From: DATARH01 sp035550515
GTDB lineage: Bacteria > Pseudomonadota > Alphaproteobacteria > ATCC43930 > CGMCC-115725
Assembly (NCBI GenBank): GCA_035550515.1
Contig: DASZOZ010000031.1
Span: 28,684 to 92,683 of the forward strand
Length of the DNA: 64,000 nucleotides
Reading direction: 5' to 3'
Numbering within the stretch: position 1 is the stretch's first letter; the number at the start of each line of letters is the position of its first letter. Shown piece by piece: positions 48,948 to 57,111 of the stretch. The notes beneath the pieces are model-generated. The model did no database searches, had not been told where the DNA came from, and saw only the letters and a list, made by a program, of their open reading frames with translations. The position numbers were made by a program, and so were the translations under genes.

Positions 48948-49856
48948 ATGGATATCCGGGCGGTCGACCTCAACCTGTTGAAGGCATTCGATGCGCTGCA
49001 TGCCGAGCGTGCGGTCACCCGCGCCGCGAGCCGTATCGGCCTGTCGCAGCCGGCGATGAGCCATGCGCTGTCGCGCCTCAGGGGCTTGTTCGGCGACGAT
49101 TTGTTCGTGCGCACGCAAAGCGGCATGGAACCGACCGCGCGGGCGCGCGAGATCGCGCCGTTGATCGCGGCGGCGATCGGGCAGATCGAGGCGGCGCTCA
49201 ACCTCGGCGCCGGCTTCGACCCGGCCACCAGCAGCGCGACCTTTACCGCCGGGATGGGCGAATACGCCGAGGTGGCGCTGGTCGGCCGCCTCGCCGAGGC
49301 GTTTTCGCGCGAGGCGCCGCACGCGACCCTGCGCGCGCTGTCGCTGCACGGCGCCGATGCCGCCGAGCAGCTGGAGCACGGCCGCATCGATGTCGCGGTG
49401 GCGCATCTGCGCGCCATGCCGCCGACGATCGAGACCCGGCTGCTGTTCCGCGACCCGTTTGTCGTCGTCGCCCGCCGGGGTCACCCGATCACCGGCGCCC
49501 CGCTGACCGTCGAGGCCTATGCCGCGCAGAACCATGTGCTGGTCAGCCCGCGCGGCGACACCAGCGGCGCGCTCGACCGGCTCCTCGTCGATTACGGCCA
49601 GCGCCGCCGCATCGCGCTGCTGGTGGCGACCTATCTCGCCGTCCCCGCCGCGCTCGCCAGCTCCGACCTGATCGCCACCGTTCCGAGCCGCGCCGCCGCG
49701 CTCATCGCCGCCCACGCCGCCATCACCACGCTGCCCCTCCCGGTCGACTTCCAGGCCACCATCTCGATCGCCTGGCACCGCCGCACCAGTACCGAACCGG
49801 CGCAAGCCTGGTTCCGCGGGCTGTTGGAGTCGGCCGCAGCCGGTTCGGTTGATTAA
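48948..49856 (+). CDS. LysR-family transcriptional regulator
   Basis: A 302-residue LTTR. The winged helix (1-60) reads DLNLLKAFDALHAERAVTRA, then LSQPAMSHALSRLRGLFGDDLFVR; the C-terminal domain (about 90-300) would bind a pathway intermediate. Divergence from the aromatic operon with 103 bases between starts is the classical arrangement for a LysR that controls its neighbours, so it is the likely regulator of genes 48844 down to 43418. Confidence 0.92.
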   Translation: MDIRAVDLNLLKAFDALHAERAVTRAASRIGLSQPAMSHALSRLRGLFGDDLFVRTQSGMEPTARAREIAPLIAAAIGQIEAALNLGAGFDPATSSATFTAGMGEYAEVALVGRLAEAFSREAPHATLRALSLHGADAAEQLEHGRIDVAVAHLRAMPPTIETRLLFRDPFVVVARRGHPITGAPLTVEAYAAQNHVLVSPRGDTSGALDRLLVDYGQRRRIALLVATYLAVPAALASSDLIATVPSRAAALIAAHAAITTLPLPVDFQATISIAWHRRTSTEPAQAWFRGLLESAAAGSVD

Positions 49857-49889
49857 GGCCGCCGAACTTGGTCGCCGCGGGCGGCGGCC
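49857..49889. other. GC-rich stem-loop between convergent lysR and mepA
   Basis: GGCCGCCG (49857-49864) pairs with CGGCGGCC (49882-49889) across a 17-base loop. It directly follows the lysR stop. No U-tract follows, so a rho-independent terminator is uncertain. Confidence 0.4.
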
Positions 49890-49928
49890 GAATGCGGCGC
49901 GCGGCTGTCCCCAAAAGTCCCTGCGAGG

Positions 49929-50840
49929 TTAAGGCGCGGTGGCGACGGCGGCGCAGTCGGACGGCAGTTGGCTGACCAGAAGCGGCGGCGCGGGAGGACT
50001 GGGCTTGGGGTGCCGGGCCTCCGGGGTGAACCACCAGTCGAGTTCCTTGCCGCAGCCGTCGCCGGGCGGCGGCGGGGCCTGGTTCTCGCACTGCGCCTGA
50101 CCGGGCGGGCAGTTCAGACGGATGTGAAAATGATCGTCATGGCCCCACCACGGCCGCAGCTTGCGCAGCCAGTCGCGGTCGGCGCCGGCCTCCCGGCAGA
50201 GCTGGCGCTTGATCGCCGCGTTGACGAACATCCGCGCCAGCTCCGGGGTTCGCGCGGCGGTCTCGTAGAGCTTGCGGTAGGAGGGGTTCCAGATCGCCGG
50301 GTCGACGCCGTTGCCGTCGGCGCTGACGACGCTCCGGGCCGCCAGGTTGTCGCGCTCCCGGGGGCTGAGGCGGCGGTCGGGCATCGGGATCACCCAGATA
50401 TCGGCGTCCAGCCCGATCTGGTGCGAGGCATGGCCGGTCACCATCGGCCCGCCGCGCGGCTGGCCGAGGTCGCCGATCAGCAAGCCCGGCCAGCCGGCGG
50501 CGCCGTGAACGCTCGCGGCAAGCCGTTCGATCGCCGCGACCAGGGCCGGATGACCCCAGGCGCGGTTGCGCGCCGGGCGCATCACCTGCCAGGTCGGGCC
50601 GTCCGCGGGCAGCGGCACCGCGCCGGCGATGCAGCCGCGATCGTATTTGCCGATCGAGCGCGGCGCCCCTGCGCTCGGCTGCGCGACGCGGCCAAAAACG
50701 CGTTTTGCGGCGTCGGCGGGCAGTGCGCCGATGATGGCGGCGCGTTTGGCCGCCTCGTTCGCCGCAAGGTTTTCCGCCGAGATTGCCATCGGCAGCGGAA
50801 AGGCGAAGAATGCTGCCCAAAATGTGACCAAGAGGCGCAT
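49929..50840 (-). CDS. mepA: Penicillin-insensitive murein endopeptidase MepA
   Basis: A 303-residue periplasmic LAS/M74 metallopeptidase that cuts D-Ala-mDAP cross-links in peptidoglycan. Signal peptide about 1-21 (LLVTFWAAFFAFPLPMAISA). Zinc-site motifs GHASHQIGLDADIW (136-149) and WWGHDDHFHIRLNCP (231-245) are complete. Several cysteines could form disulfides, and a Pro-rich C-terminal tail follows. The Met at 50840 is selected because it opens the signal peptide. Confidence 0.93.
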   Translation of the reverse strand: MRLLVTFWAAFFAFPLPMAISAENLAANEAAKRAAIIGALPADAAKRVFGRVAQPSAGAPRSIGKYDRGCIAGAVPLPADGPTWQVMRPARNRAWGHPALVAAIERLAASVHGAAGWPGLLIGDLGQPRGGPMVTGHASHQIGLDADIWVIPMPDRRLSPRERDNLAARSVVSADGNGVDPAIWNPSYRKLYETAARTPELARMFVNAAIKRQLCREAGADRDWLRKLRPWWGHDDHFHIRLNCPPGQAQCENQAPPPPGDGCGKELDWWFTPEARHPKPSPPAPPLLVSQLPSDCAAVATAP

Positions 50841-50981
50841 TAAACCCGCTATGGAACAGGGAGTTAGCCAAAGCCCTTGGCATTCCTGCCAATTAACCAT
50901 CAATTTGCGCCTATCCTTGCGGGCCGAGGTTAGTCTCACCGGGTGGCCCCCTGGAGCACCGGGATTTACGAAGCTCGACCC

Positions 50982-51413
50982 ATGCTGGGAGCCGAACCCT
51001 CGCGCACTGCGCGCAAACGCATCCTCGTCGTCGAAGACAACGAGTTGAACATGAAATTGCTCAACGACGTCCTGGAAGCGCACGGCTACGAGGTCATGTC
51101 AACCGGGCGCGGCATGGTGGCGGTCGAATGGGCCCGGGAATATCACCCCGACCTGATCCTGATGGACCTGCAACTGCCTGATCTTTCGGGCCTGGACGCC
51201 ACCCGGCAGCTCAAGGCGGACCCCGGCACGCGCGCCATCCCGGTCATCGCCGTCACCGCCTTTGCGATGGCGGGCGACGAAAAGCGGGCGCTCGACCATG
51301 GCTGCGACGCCTATGTCGCGAAACCGATCGTCCTGAGGGACTTTCTTAATCTTATTGTCGGCCTTATAGGCCCTGGCGAGATAGGCCCTGCCGAGGGGCC
51401 GCCGCCGGCCTGA
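50982..51413 (+). CDS. divK: DivK-type single-domain response regulator
   Basis: A 143-residue receiver with no output domain: acidic pocket E18/D19, phosphorylated D62 (LILMDLQLP), T92 and K114 (YVAKP). LNMKLLNDVLEAHGYEV matches the DivK group that governs polar development and CtrA activity in alphaproteobacteria. A short Pro-rich tail is extra. In many relatives divK precedes pleD, which is not here. An upstream in-frame GTG (50943) is less likely. Confidence 0.88.
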   Translation: MLGAEPSRTARKRILVVEDNELNMKLLNDVLEAHGYEVMSTGRGMVAVEWAREYHPDLILMDLQLPDLSGLDATRQLKADPGTRAIPVIAVTAFAMAGDEKRALDHGCDAYVAKPIVLRDFLNLIVGLIGPGEIGPAEGPPPA

Positions 51414-51465
51414 TGCGACCATTGGCCGCCAAGCCATATTCGCGGCGGCGAGAGGATGATCGGTT

Positions 51466-51831
51466 ATGGCGCTGGGACGAAGGATCCGACGCGGAGTGTT
51501 GACGCTGGCCGTCATCGGCGCGGCCGGTGTGGCGATCGTCGATCCCGGCATCGTCAAAGCGTTTTACCAGGACATCTACCCCAGCGACCCGGCCAAACGG
51601 CAGGCGCTCGAGCTGTGCTTTATGCAGGACCACAAGTTCAACCGGCTCGAAGCGAGCGAGCGCGAACGCTGCTACCACCGCATGCTGCAGCCGCTGGGCG
51701 AGATATCGTCAAGCGATCCGGCGGTCGCCAACCTCGTCGACCTGCAGCGCGCGGCCGGTCAGGGCAGCGTGCCGCGCAACGATATCCGGCGCCTGGAGCA
51801 GAACGAAAACCCGCCGCACGCCCCGCACTGA
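51466..51831 (+). CDS. Conserved-looking hypothetical protein with one N-terminal membrane segment
   Basis: A 121-residue protein I do not recognise. Residues about 9-26 form a hydrophobic segment (VLTLAVIGAAGVAIVDPG) that could be an uncleaved anchor. The rest is helical and charged, with C51 and C69 and an end rich in Asn/Pro/His. AGAGGA site 9 bases before the ATG. It lies 52 bases after divK in the same direction and may be co-transcribed with it. Confidence 0.65.
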   Translation: MALGRRIRRGVLTLAVIGAAGVAIVDPGIVKAFYQDIYPSDPAKRQALELCFMQDHKFNRLEASERERCYHRMLQPLGEISSSDPAVANLVDLQRAAGQGSVPRNDIRRLEQNENPPHAPH

Positions 51832-51840
51832 TCCGGGTAT

Positions 51841-51971
51841 CGTCATGGCCGGGTCGAGCCCGGCCCAGGGACGCGGATGGCCGGGTCGAGCCCGGCCCAG
51901 GGACGCGGCTGGCCGGGGGTCGAGCCCGGCCCAGGGACGCGGCTGGCCGGGTCGAGCCCGGCCATGACGAT
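51841..51971. repeat. Four tandem family C units
   Basis: Four head-to-tail units of about 32 bases, each containing GGCCGGGTCGAGCCCGGCC and the linker CAGGGACGCGG; the third has two extra G. The ends TCATGGCC and GGCCATGA make the block symmetrical. Elsewhere in the window the same element occurs singly, in pairs or in threes. Confidence 0.88.
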
Positions 51972-52048
51972 GAATCTTCCGTATGCCTTTGCGTCGCGCC
52001 GGCGGCGGAGTAACGTCGCGCGGCACGTCGCCCTTCTGGTCGGGTGAG

Positions 52049-52696
52049 ATGAAACTCTTCGGCTTCTTCCGGTCCTCGGCGGCGTTTCGCGTGCGGATCG
52101 CGCTGCACCTCAAGGGTCTTGCCCATGAGGACGCGTTTATCCATTTGCGCCGCGGCGACCAGCATGCCGCGGATTACCTGGCGGTGAACCCGCAAGGCCT
52201 GGTGCCGGCGCTGGAGGTCGACGGCCACACATTGATTCAGTCGATGGCGATTGTCGAATATCTCGACGAGACGCGGCCGGCGCCGCCGTTTCTGCCCGCC
52301 GACCCGGCGGGGCGGGCGCGGGTGCGCGCGCTGGCGGCGGTCGTTGCCTGCGACATCCATCCCATTAACAACCTGCGGGTGTTGCGCTATTTGAACCGGT
52401 CGCTGGGACAGGACCAGAAGGCGATCGAAACCTGGTACAACCATTGGATCGCCACCGGTTTTGCGGCGTTCGAGCGGTTGCTGGGCACCGGTCGGGACAC
52501 CGGCGAATTCTGCCACGGGGACCTGCCGGGGCTGGCGGACATCGCGCTCGTGCCGCAGGTGGTCAACGCGGAGCGGTATCGGCTCGATCTGTCGCCCTAT
52601 CCCACCATCGCAAGGATCCATCGGAATTGCATGCAGCTCGACGCCTTCACCGCCGCTCACCCGAGCAACCAACCGGATCGTGACGCCGGATCGTGA
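52049..52696 (+). CDS. maiA: Maleylacetoacetate isomerase (zeta-class GST)
   Basis: A 215-residue glutathione transferase-fold enzyme. The zeta signature SSAAFRVRIAL (10-20) is close to SSCSWRVRIAL, and LVPALEVDGHTLIQSMAIVEYLDE forms the glutathione site. It isomerises maleylacetoacetate in tyrosine/homogentisate breakdown, using glutathione. No other homogentisate gene is in the window, though an aromatic cluster is 3 kb away. The Met at 52049 matches the family start. Confidence 0.87.
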   Translation: MKLFGFFRSSAAFRVRIALHLKGLAHEDAFIHLRRGDQHAADYLAVNPQGLVPALEVDGHTLIQSMAIVEYLDETRPAPPFLPADPAGRARVRALAAVVACDIHPINNLRVLRYLNRSLGQDQKAIETWYNHWIATGFAAFERLLGTGRDTGEFCHGDLPGLADIALVPQVVNAERYRLDLSPYPTIARIHRNCMQLDAFTAAHPSNQPDRDAGS

Positions 52697-52729
52697 CGAC
52701 TGAATGCGCATGACGAGCGAGGGGGCGCG

Positions 52730-54103
52730 ATGACGGGCGTGCTGTCGAGCGGCTGGCGCCGGCTGCGCGGCTCGCGCCGGACGCTGGCCTATGGCGCGGC
52801 ATTGGCGGTGGCGCTGACGGCAAACGGCTGCCATCCGGTGGCCGCCGAGGACCCGAGCGGCCCGCCGATCAGCCAGAGCGACCTCGACCTCATCCAGCGG
52901 ACGATGAAGGAGGTCGAGAAAAGCTATGTCGAGCCGGTCAAGCCGAACGACCTCACCACCGGGGCGCTGAAGGGCATGCTGACCCGGCTCGACCCGCATT
53001 CCGATTACATGGACGAGCGCGAGTTCCACGACCTGATGGCGACCACGAGCGGCCAGTTCGGCGGCGTCGGCATCGAGATTTCCGTCGATGACGGCGTGCC
53101 GCAGGTGATCTCGGCGATCGAGGGCACGCCGGCCGCCGCGGCCGGGCTCAATCCAGGCGACCGCATCACCAAGGCCGACGGCCAGGCGCTGGTCGGCATG
53201 GATATCGAGCAGGTCGTGCGCAAGCTGCGCGGCGGGCCGGGGACCCCGGTGACGCTGACCATCGTGCGCAGCGGCCGGCCGCCTTTCGACGTCAGGATTA
53301 CGCGGGCAATCATCAAGGTCGATTCGGTCAAGGCCAAGCTCGAACCGGGGCGCGTGGGCTATGCGCGGATCAGCACCTTCGACGAGAACACCGCGACCGA
53401 GCTGCGCAGGGAGATCACTCAGCTCAAGCAGCAGGCGGGCGGCAATCTCGGCGGCTTTGTGCTCGACCTGCGCAACGACGCCGGCGGGCTGCTCGACGCG
53501 GCGGTCGAAGCGGCGGCCGACTTCCTCGATTCGGGTACCGTGGTGTCGACGCGCGGGCGCGACCCCGATGAAAACCGCATCTACGAGGCGGCGCCCAATG
53601 GCGACCTGGTCCGCGGCGTACCGATGGTGGTGCTGATCAATGGCGCCTCGGCCTCGGCCTCGGAGATCGTCGCGGGTGCGCTGCAGGACAATCGCCGCGC
53701 CGCGATCCTCGGCACCCGCAGCTTTGGCAAAGGCTCGGTGCAAAGCATCATCCCGATCGAGAACCAGGGCGCGTTGCGGCTGACGACGGCGCTCTACTAC
53801 ACGCCGTCCGGCCGCTCGATCCAGGGCCAGGGCATCACCCCCGACCAGGTCGTCACGCTGCCCAAGGAGCAGCAGGTGGCCAATGCCCTGGTCACCTATG
53901 AGAGCGACCTGTACGGCTCGCTCAAGGCGACCGGCGCGCTGGCGCCGACCAAGCCGAACGGCGCACCGGGCGCCCGGCCGCTCGGACCGACATCGACCGA
54001 TCACCCGATCAACCCGTCGGTGATCGGCACGCCGCAGGACGCCCAGCTCCTGGCCGCGCTCGACTACCTCAAGAGGCATCCGCGCAGCGCCTCGGCGCGG
54101 TAG
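52730..54103 (+). CDS. ctpA: S41 C-terminal processing peptidase CtpA
   Basis: A 457-residue periplasmic serine protease. An N-terminal hydrophobic segment (about 17-33) ends in LTANGC, which could also serve as a lipobox. A PDZ domain (about 100-185, FGGVGIEISVDDG onward) precedes the peptidase domain with the Ser-Lys dyad S309 (NGASASASEI) and K334 (FGKGSVQ). It degrades or trims exported proteins from the C-terminus. The stop lies one base from the convergent MetX-like stop. Confidence 0.93.
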   Translation: MTGVLSSGWRRLRGSRRTLAYGAALAVALTANGCHPVAAEDPSGPPISQSDLDLIQRTMKEVEKSYVEPVKPNDLTTGALKGMLTRLDPHSDYMDEREFHDLMATTSGQFGGVGIEISVDDGVPQVISAIEGTPAAAAGLNPGDRITKADGQALVGMDIEQVVRKLRGGPGTPVTLTIVRSGRPPFDVRITRAIIKVDSVKAKLEPGRVGYARISTFDENTATELRREITQLKQQAGGNLGGFVLDLRNDAGGLLDAAVEAAADFLDSGTVVSTRGRDPDENRIYEAAPNGDLVRGVPMVVLINGASASASEIVAGALQDNRRAAILGTRSFGKGSVQSIIPIENQGALRLTTALYYTPSGRSIQGQGITPDQVVTLPKEQQVANALVTYESDLYGSLKATGALAPTKPNGAPGARPLGPTSTDHPINPSVIGTPQDAQLLAALDYLKRHPRSASAR

Positions 54104-54104
54104 G

Positions 54105-55181
54105 CTACAGCCGCGCTACCAGCGGCGCGAGGAACTCGCGCAGCACCGGCGACCACTTGGCGTGCTCGGGCCCGGCCGAGCTGTGGCCGAGATCGCTGTC
54201 GAGCTCGAAAAAGCGCGCGTCGACGCCGGCCGCGGCGAGCGCCTCCATGACCCCCGGCGCGATCTTCGGCGGGAACAGATTGTCGGTGCGGCAGAGGATG
54301 TAGAGCACTTTCGCCTTGATCCTGGCAAAGTCCGGCCGCGTGTCGAAGCCGAGCAGCGCGCGGCGCAGGATGATCAGCGAATGCGCGTCCCATTTTGCCG
54401 CCCAGGCCGCCGCCTGCTCGCGGATCGCCGCCTCGCGCGCCACCGGGTCCGGGTAGCGCGGCGCCAGGTTGGCGTCGATCCCGTAGCGCTTCAGCGTCTC
54501 GACCCGGATGTCGGTGAGCGCCTGGAGCGGGGCGGCCGTCTGGTGGTAGCGGCCGCCCTGCCAATTCGGGTCTGCGGCGAGCCTGGCGCTGACCTCGGCC
54601 AGTTGCTTGTCGGTGTTGACCGAGGCCCAGGGCGCGGTATTGACTGCGACGACGCCGTCCATGAAATCGGGATAGGCGACCGCCCACTGAAACCCCTGGT
54701 AGCCGCCGTAGGACGGCCCGGCCACCGTGACGAGGTGCTCGACCCCGAGCGATTGCAGCAGCGCTTTTTGCGCGGCGACGATGTCGCGGATCGTGATGTG
54801 GGGGAAATCGGGGCCGTAGGGCCGCCCGGTCCGGGGATCGGGGCTTGCCGCGTTGGTCGAGCCGAACGACGAGCCCAGCATGTTCGACGAAACGATAAAC
54901 AGCCTGTCGGTGTCGATCGCCTTGCCGGGGCCGATCAGCCCGTCCCAGGAACCGGGCTGGCCGCCATTCGCCGGGTTGCGGCCGGCGGCGCGATGGCTGC
55001 CGGTAAAGCCGTGCGTCACCAGCACCGCATTGCGGCCATCGGGGGCCAGCTTGCCGTAGGTTTCATAGGCGATCGTCGCCTCCGGCAGGGTCTCGCCGTT
55101 GGACAGGCGGAAACCCCGCAGCGTCAAGAACCGGTCCTCGACGGTGCCGAGATCGCGGGTCGCGGATGATGCTCCGTCCAT
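54105..55181 (-). CDS. MetX-like alpha/beta hydrolase (homoserine acetyltransferase family)
   Basis: A 358-residue alpha/beta hydrolase of the homoserine O-acyltransferase group. Nucleophile S157 in GPSYGG (155-160), acid in CRTDNLFPP and His in LGHSSAG. MetX proper has GGSMGGMQALEW; this one reads GPSYGGYQGFQW, so it may be a paralogue with another acyl or ester substrate. NGETLPEATIAYETYGKL at the start is typical. No methionine genes adjoin it. Confidence 0.82.
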   Translation of the reverse strand: MDGASSATRDLGTVEDRFLTLRGFRLSNGETLPEATIAYETYGKLAPDGRNAVLVTHGFTGSHRAAGRNPANGGQPGSWDGLIGPGKAIDTDRLFIVSSNMLGSSFGSTNAASPDPRTGRPYGPDFPHITIRDIVAAQKALLQSLGVEHLVTVAGPSYGGYQGFQWAVAYPDFMDGVVAVNTAPWASVNTDKQLAEVSARLAADPNWQGGRYHQTAAPLQALTDIRVETLKRYGIDANLAPRYPDPVAREAAIREQAAAWAAKWDAHSLIILRRALLGFDTRPDFARIKAKVLYILCRTDNLFPPKIAPGVMEALAAAGVDARFFELDSDLGHSSAGPEHAKWSPVLREFLAPLVARL

Positions 55182-55241
55182 GCTGGTGTCCTCCTGCCCT
55201 GGCCGCGCGATAGTGGCATGCCGTTCCGGCCGCTGTCATTG

Positions 55242-55275
55242 CCGGCGGCGGTTTTCCGGCCCGGCGGCGGTTTTC
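55242..55275. repeat. Direct repeat in the MetX-like/lipoprotein gap
   Basis: CCGGCGGCGGTTTTC occurs at 55242-55256 and 55261-55275 in the 159-base divergent gap. Nothing else is recognised there. Confidence 0.6.
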
Positions 55276-55340
55276 TGTTCCGGCGGTGGGCGGTTCGCGC
55301 TAAACCGCTGGTCGCCCTGCTTGCCTTCCCGGGAGCCAAG

Positions 55341-55862
55341 ATGCGCCGCTCGCTGACGATGATAGGCTGCGCGTTCGCGCTCGCGGCGTGCGCCGACGGG
55401 CCGCCGCCCGGCGCCGGCTCGCCGCAACCGGGCGTCACGGCGCGGTTTCCGCCCGGCGGCGTCGCTGGCGTGATCAAGGTCGATGTGCTCGACCCGCTGC
55501 CGCTGCGCGCTGCCGAACTCGTCGCTCCCGACGGCACCGCGACCCCGGCGAGCTGGCTCGATGTGAGCCGCAATCCGCAACGGCTTGCGGGCCAGGCGTC
55601 GATCTCCGACCCCTGGCGGCCGAGCATCTTCGGCACCAACGGCCTCAACCCGCTCCCGGCCGGCGCGACCGATCCGACACCGCGCGCCAGCAACCAGCTG
55701 CTGCTGACCGCGGCGACCGCCGACATCACCTTGCCCGACCCGGTCGCCTATCGGCACGACTGGGCGAGCTACAAGATCAGGCTGAGTTTCGCCCGCGGCG
55801 ACGGGTTGGAGACCCGGGACATCCCGGCGCCCGCGCCGCCGCCGGAACCGCAAGGCGGTTGA
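55341..55862 (+). CDS. Probable lipoprotein of unknown function
   Basis: A 173-residue protein starting MRRSLTMIGCAFALAACAD: a basic start, short hydrophobic core and the lipobox LAAC with Cys17, so it should be acylated and envelope-attached. The mature part is rich in Pro/Ala/Asp, with no domain I recognise; the end is Pro-rich. The Met at 55341 is chosen because it gives the lipobox at the right place and follows GGGAGCC. It is divergent from the MetX-like gene. Confidence 0.7.
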   Translation: MRRSLTMIGCAFALAACADGPPPGAGSPQPGVTARFPPGGVAGVIKVDVLDPLPLRAAELVAPDGTATPASWLDVSRNPQRLAGQASISDPWRPSIFGTNGLNPLPAGATDPTPRASNQLLLTAATADITLPDPVAYRHDWASYKIRLSFARGDGLETRDIPAPAPPPEPQGG

Positions 55863-55897
55863 GGCGCGCCTGCCGATCCAACGGCCGCGACATTGTT

Positions 55898-56536
55898 CTA
55901 AACATTCCCGCAGGCATTGCCGGCGGGGGTGCCGATCATCGCCAGCACCTCGCGGCGGGTCGTTGCGTCGGTGCGGAACACGCCGAGCATGCGGCTGGTG
56001 ACCATGCTGACGCCGGGCTTGTGGACGCCGCGCGTGGTCATGCATTGGTGCGCCGCCTCGATCACCACCGCGACCCCTTTGGGCTGCAGCACCTCGCTGA
56101 TCGTGTTGGCGATCTCGGCGGTCATCTTTTCCTGAATCTGCAGCCGCTTGGCGTAAACCTCGACGAGCCGCGCCAGCTTCGAGATGCCGACGACGCGGTT
56201 CGACGGCAGGTACGCGACATGCGCCTTGCCGATGATCGGCGCCATATGGTGCTCGCAATGCGACTCGAAGCGGATGTCCTTCAGCAGCACGATCTCGTCG
56301 TAGCCGGAGATTTCCTCGAAGGTGCGGTGCAGCAGCTGCACCGGGTCCTCGTCATAGCCGCTGAAGAATTCCTGATAGGCGCGCACCACCCGGTCGGGCG
56401 TGCCGAGCAGCCCCTCGCGATCCGGGTTGTCCCCGGCCCAGCGGAGCAGGGTCCGCACCGCGTCCATCGCCTGCTCCCGCGTCGGGCGGCGGGAGGCAGC
56501 AGTCGGGGCGGCGAGCGGCTTGGCGATATCGTTCAT
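55898..56536 (-). CDS. folE: GTP cyclohydrolase I FolE
   Basis: A 212-residue enzyme that converts GTP to dihydroneopterin triphosphate, the first step of folate synthesis. The zinc site is in HCEHHMAPI and a second Cys in HQCMTTRG; RLQIQEKMTAEIA is the other hallmark. The N-terminal 20 residues are Ala/Pro-rich and not conserved. It is followed in opposite orientation by the lipoprotein gene and preceded by apaG on the same strand (68 bases). Confidence 0.96.
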   Translation of the reverse strand: MNDIAKPLAAPTAASRRPTREQAMDAVRTLLRWAGDNPDREGLLGTPDRVVRAYQEFFSGYDEDPVQLLHRTFEEISGYDEIVLLKDIRFESHCEHHMAPIIGKAHVAYLPSNRVVGISKLARLVEVYAKRLQIQEKMTAEIANTISEVLQPKGVAVVIEAAHQCMTTRGVHKPGVSMVTSRMLGVFRTDATTRREVLAMIGTPAGNACGNV

Positions 56537-56604
56537 GGGGATTGTCTCTTTCCGGCCGGCGAGCGGAGCGACGCGGCCTTATCGTGTTCCGGCCTTTTCG
56601 CGTG

Positions 56605-57027
56605 CTAATTGAGGCGCCGCGGGTGCTGCGGGCTGTCGGCGCCGATCGGGATATGCGCCGGGCGGTCGAGCGAGAAGGCCGGGACGCGGATCAGGAAGCG
56701 CTCGCCGGCCGGCGTCTCCATCTCGTAGTCGCCGACCATGAAACCGGACGGCGTGGTCAGCGGGCAGGAGCTGGTGTACTCGAAGCTCTGCCCCGGTGAC
56801 AGCACCGGCTGCTCGCCGACGACGCCCGGACCGCGCACCTCCTGCAGCCGGCCCAGCTCATCGGTGATCCGCCAGTGCCGGTTGCGCAACTGCACGGTCT
56901 CGGCGCCCTCGTTCTCGATGCGCACGTGATAGGCCCAGACATGATGGCTGTTGGCCGGGTCCGAGTGCTGTTCGAGATAGAAGGGCCGGACCGTGACTTT
57001 GATCGAACGGGTGGTTTCCGAATACAT
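56605..57027 (-). CDS. apaG: ApaG family protein
   Basis: A 140-residue ApaG/DUF525 domain protein with VTVRPFYLEQ near the start and the core NRHWRITDELGRLQEVRGPGV then GVVGEQPVLSPG and SGFMVGDYEME. It is a small beta-sandwich protein linked to cobalt/magnesium phenotypes in enterobacteria; the biochemical role is unsettled. The Met at 57027 gives the usual length; 12 extra residues upstream are possible. Confidence 0.92.
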   Translation of the reverse strand: MYSETTRSIKVTVRPFYLEQHSDPANSHHVWAYHVRIENEGAETVQLRNRHWRITDELGRLQEVRGPGVVGEQPVLSPGQSFEYTSSCPLTTPSGFMVGDYEMETPAGERFLIRVPAFSLDRPAHIPIGADSPQHPRRLN

Positions 57028-57111
57028 GTCGATGAATTTCCGGGCGTTTCCGGTTGCTTCCAATGCGCGAACAATGTCGGGCGTGGCGCCGATCCCGTCA
57101 AGCTTACCCGT

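Noticed and set aside
51841..51971. Possible CRISPR array
   Set aside because: Units are near-identical throughout with no unique spacers, and no cas gene is present. It is a tandem hairpin repeat. The same applies to 59361-59545.
54104..54125. Terminator between the converging ctpA and MetX-like genes
   Set aside because: Only a 5-base GGTAG/CTACC pairing is visible, overlapping both gene ends, with no U-tract.
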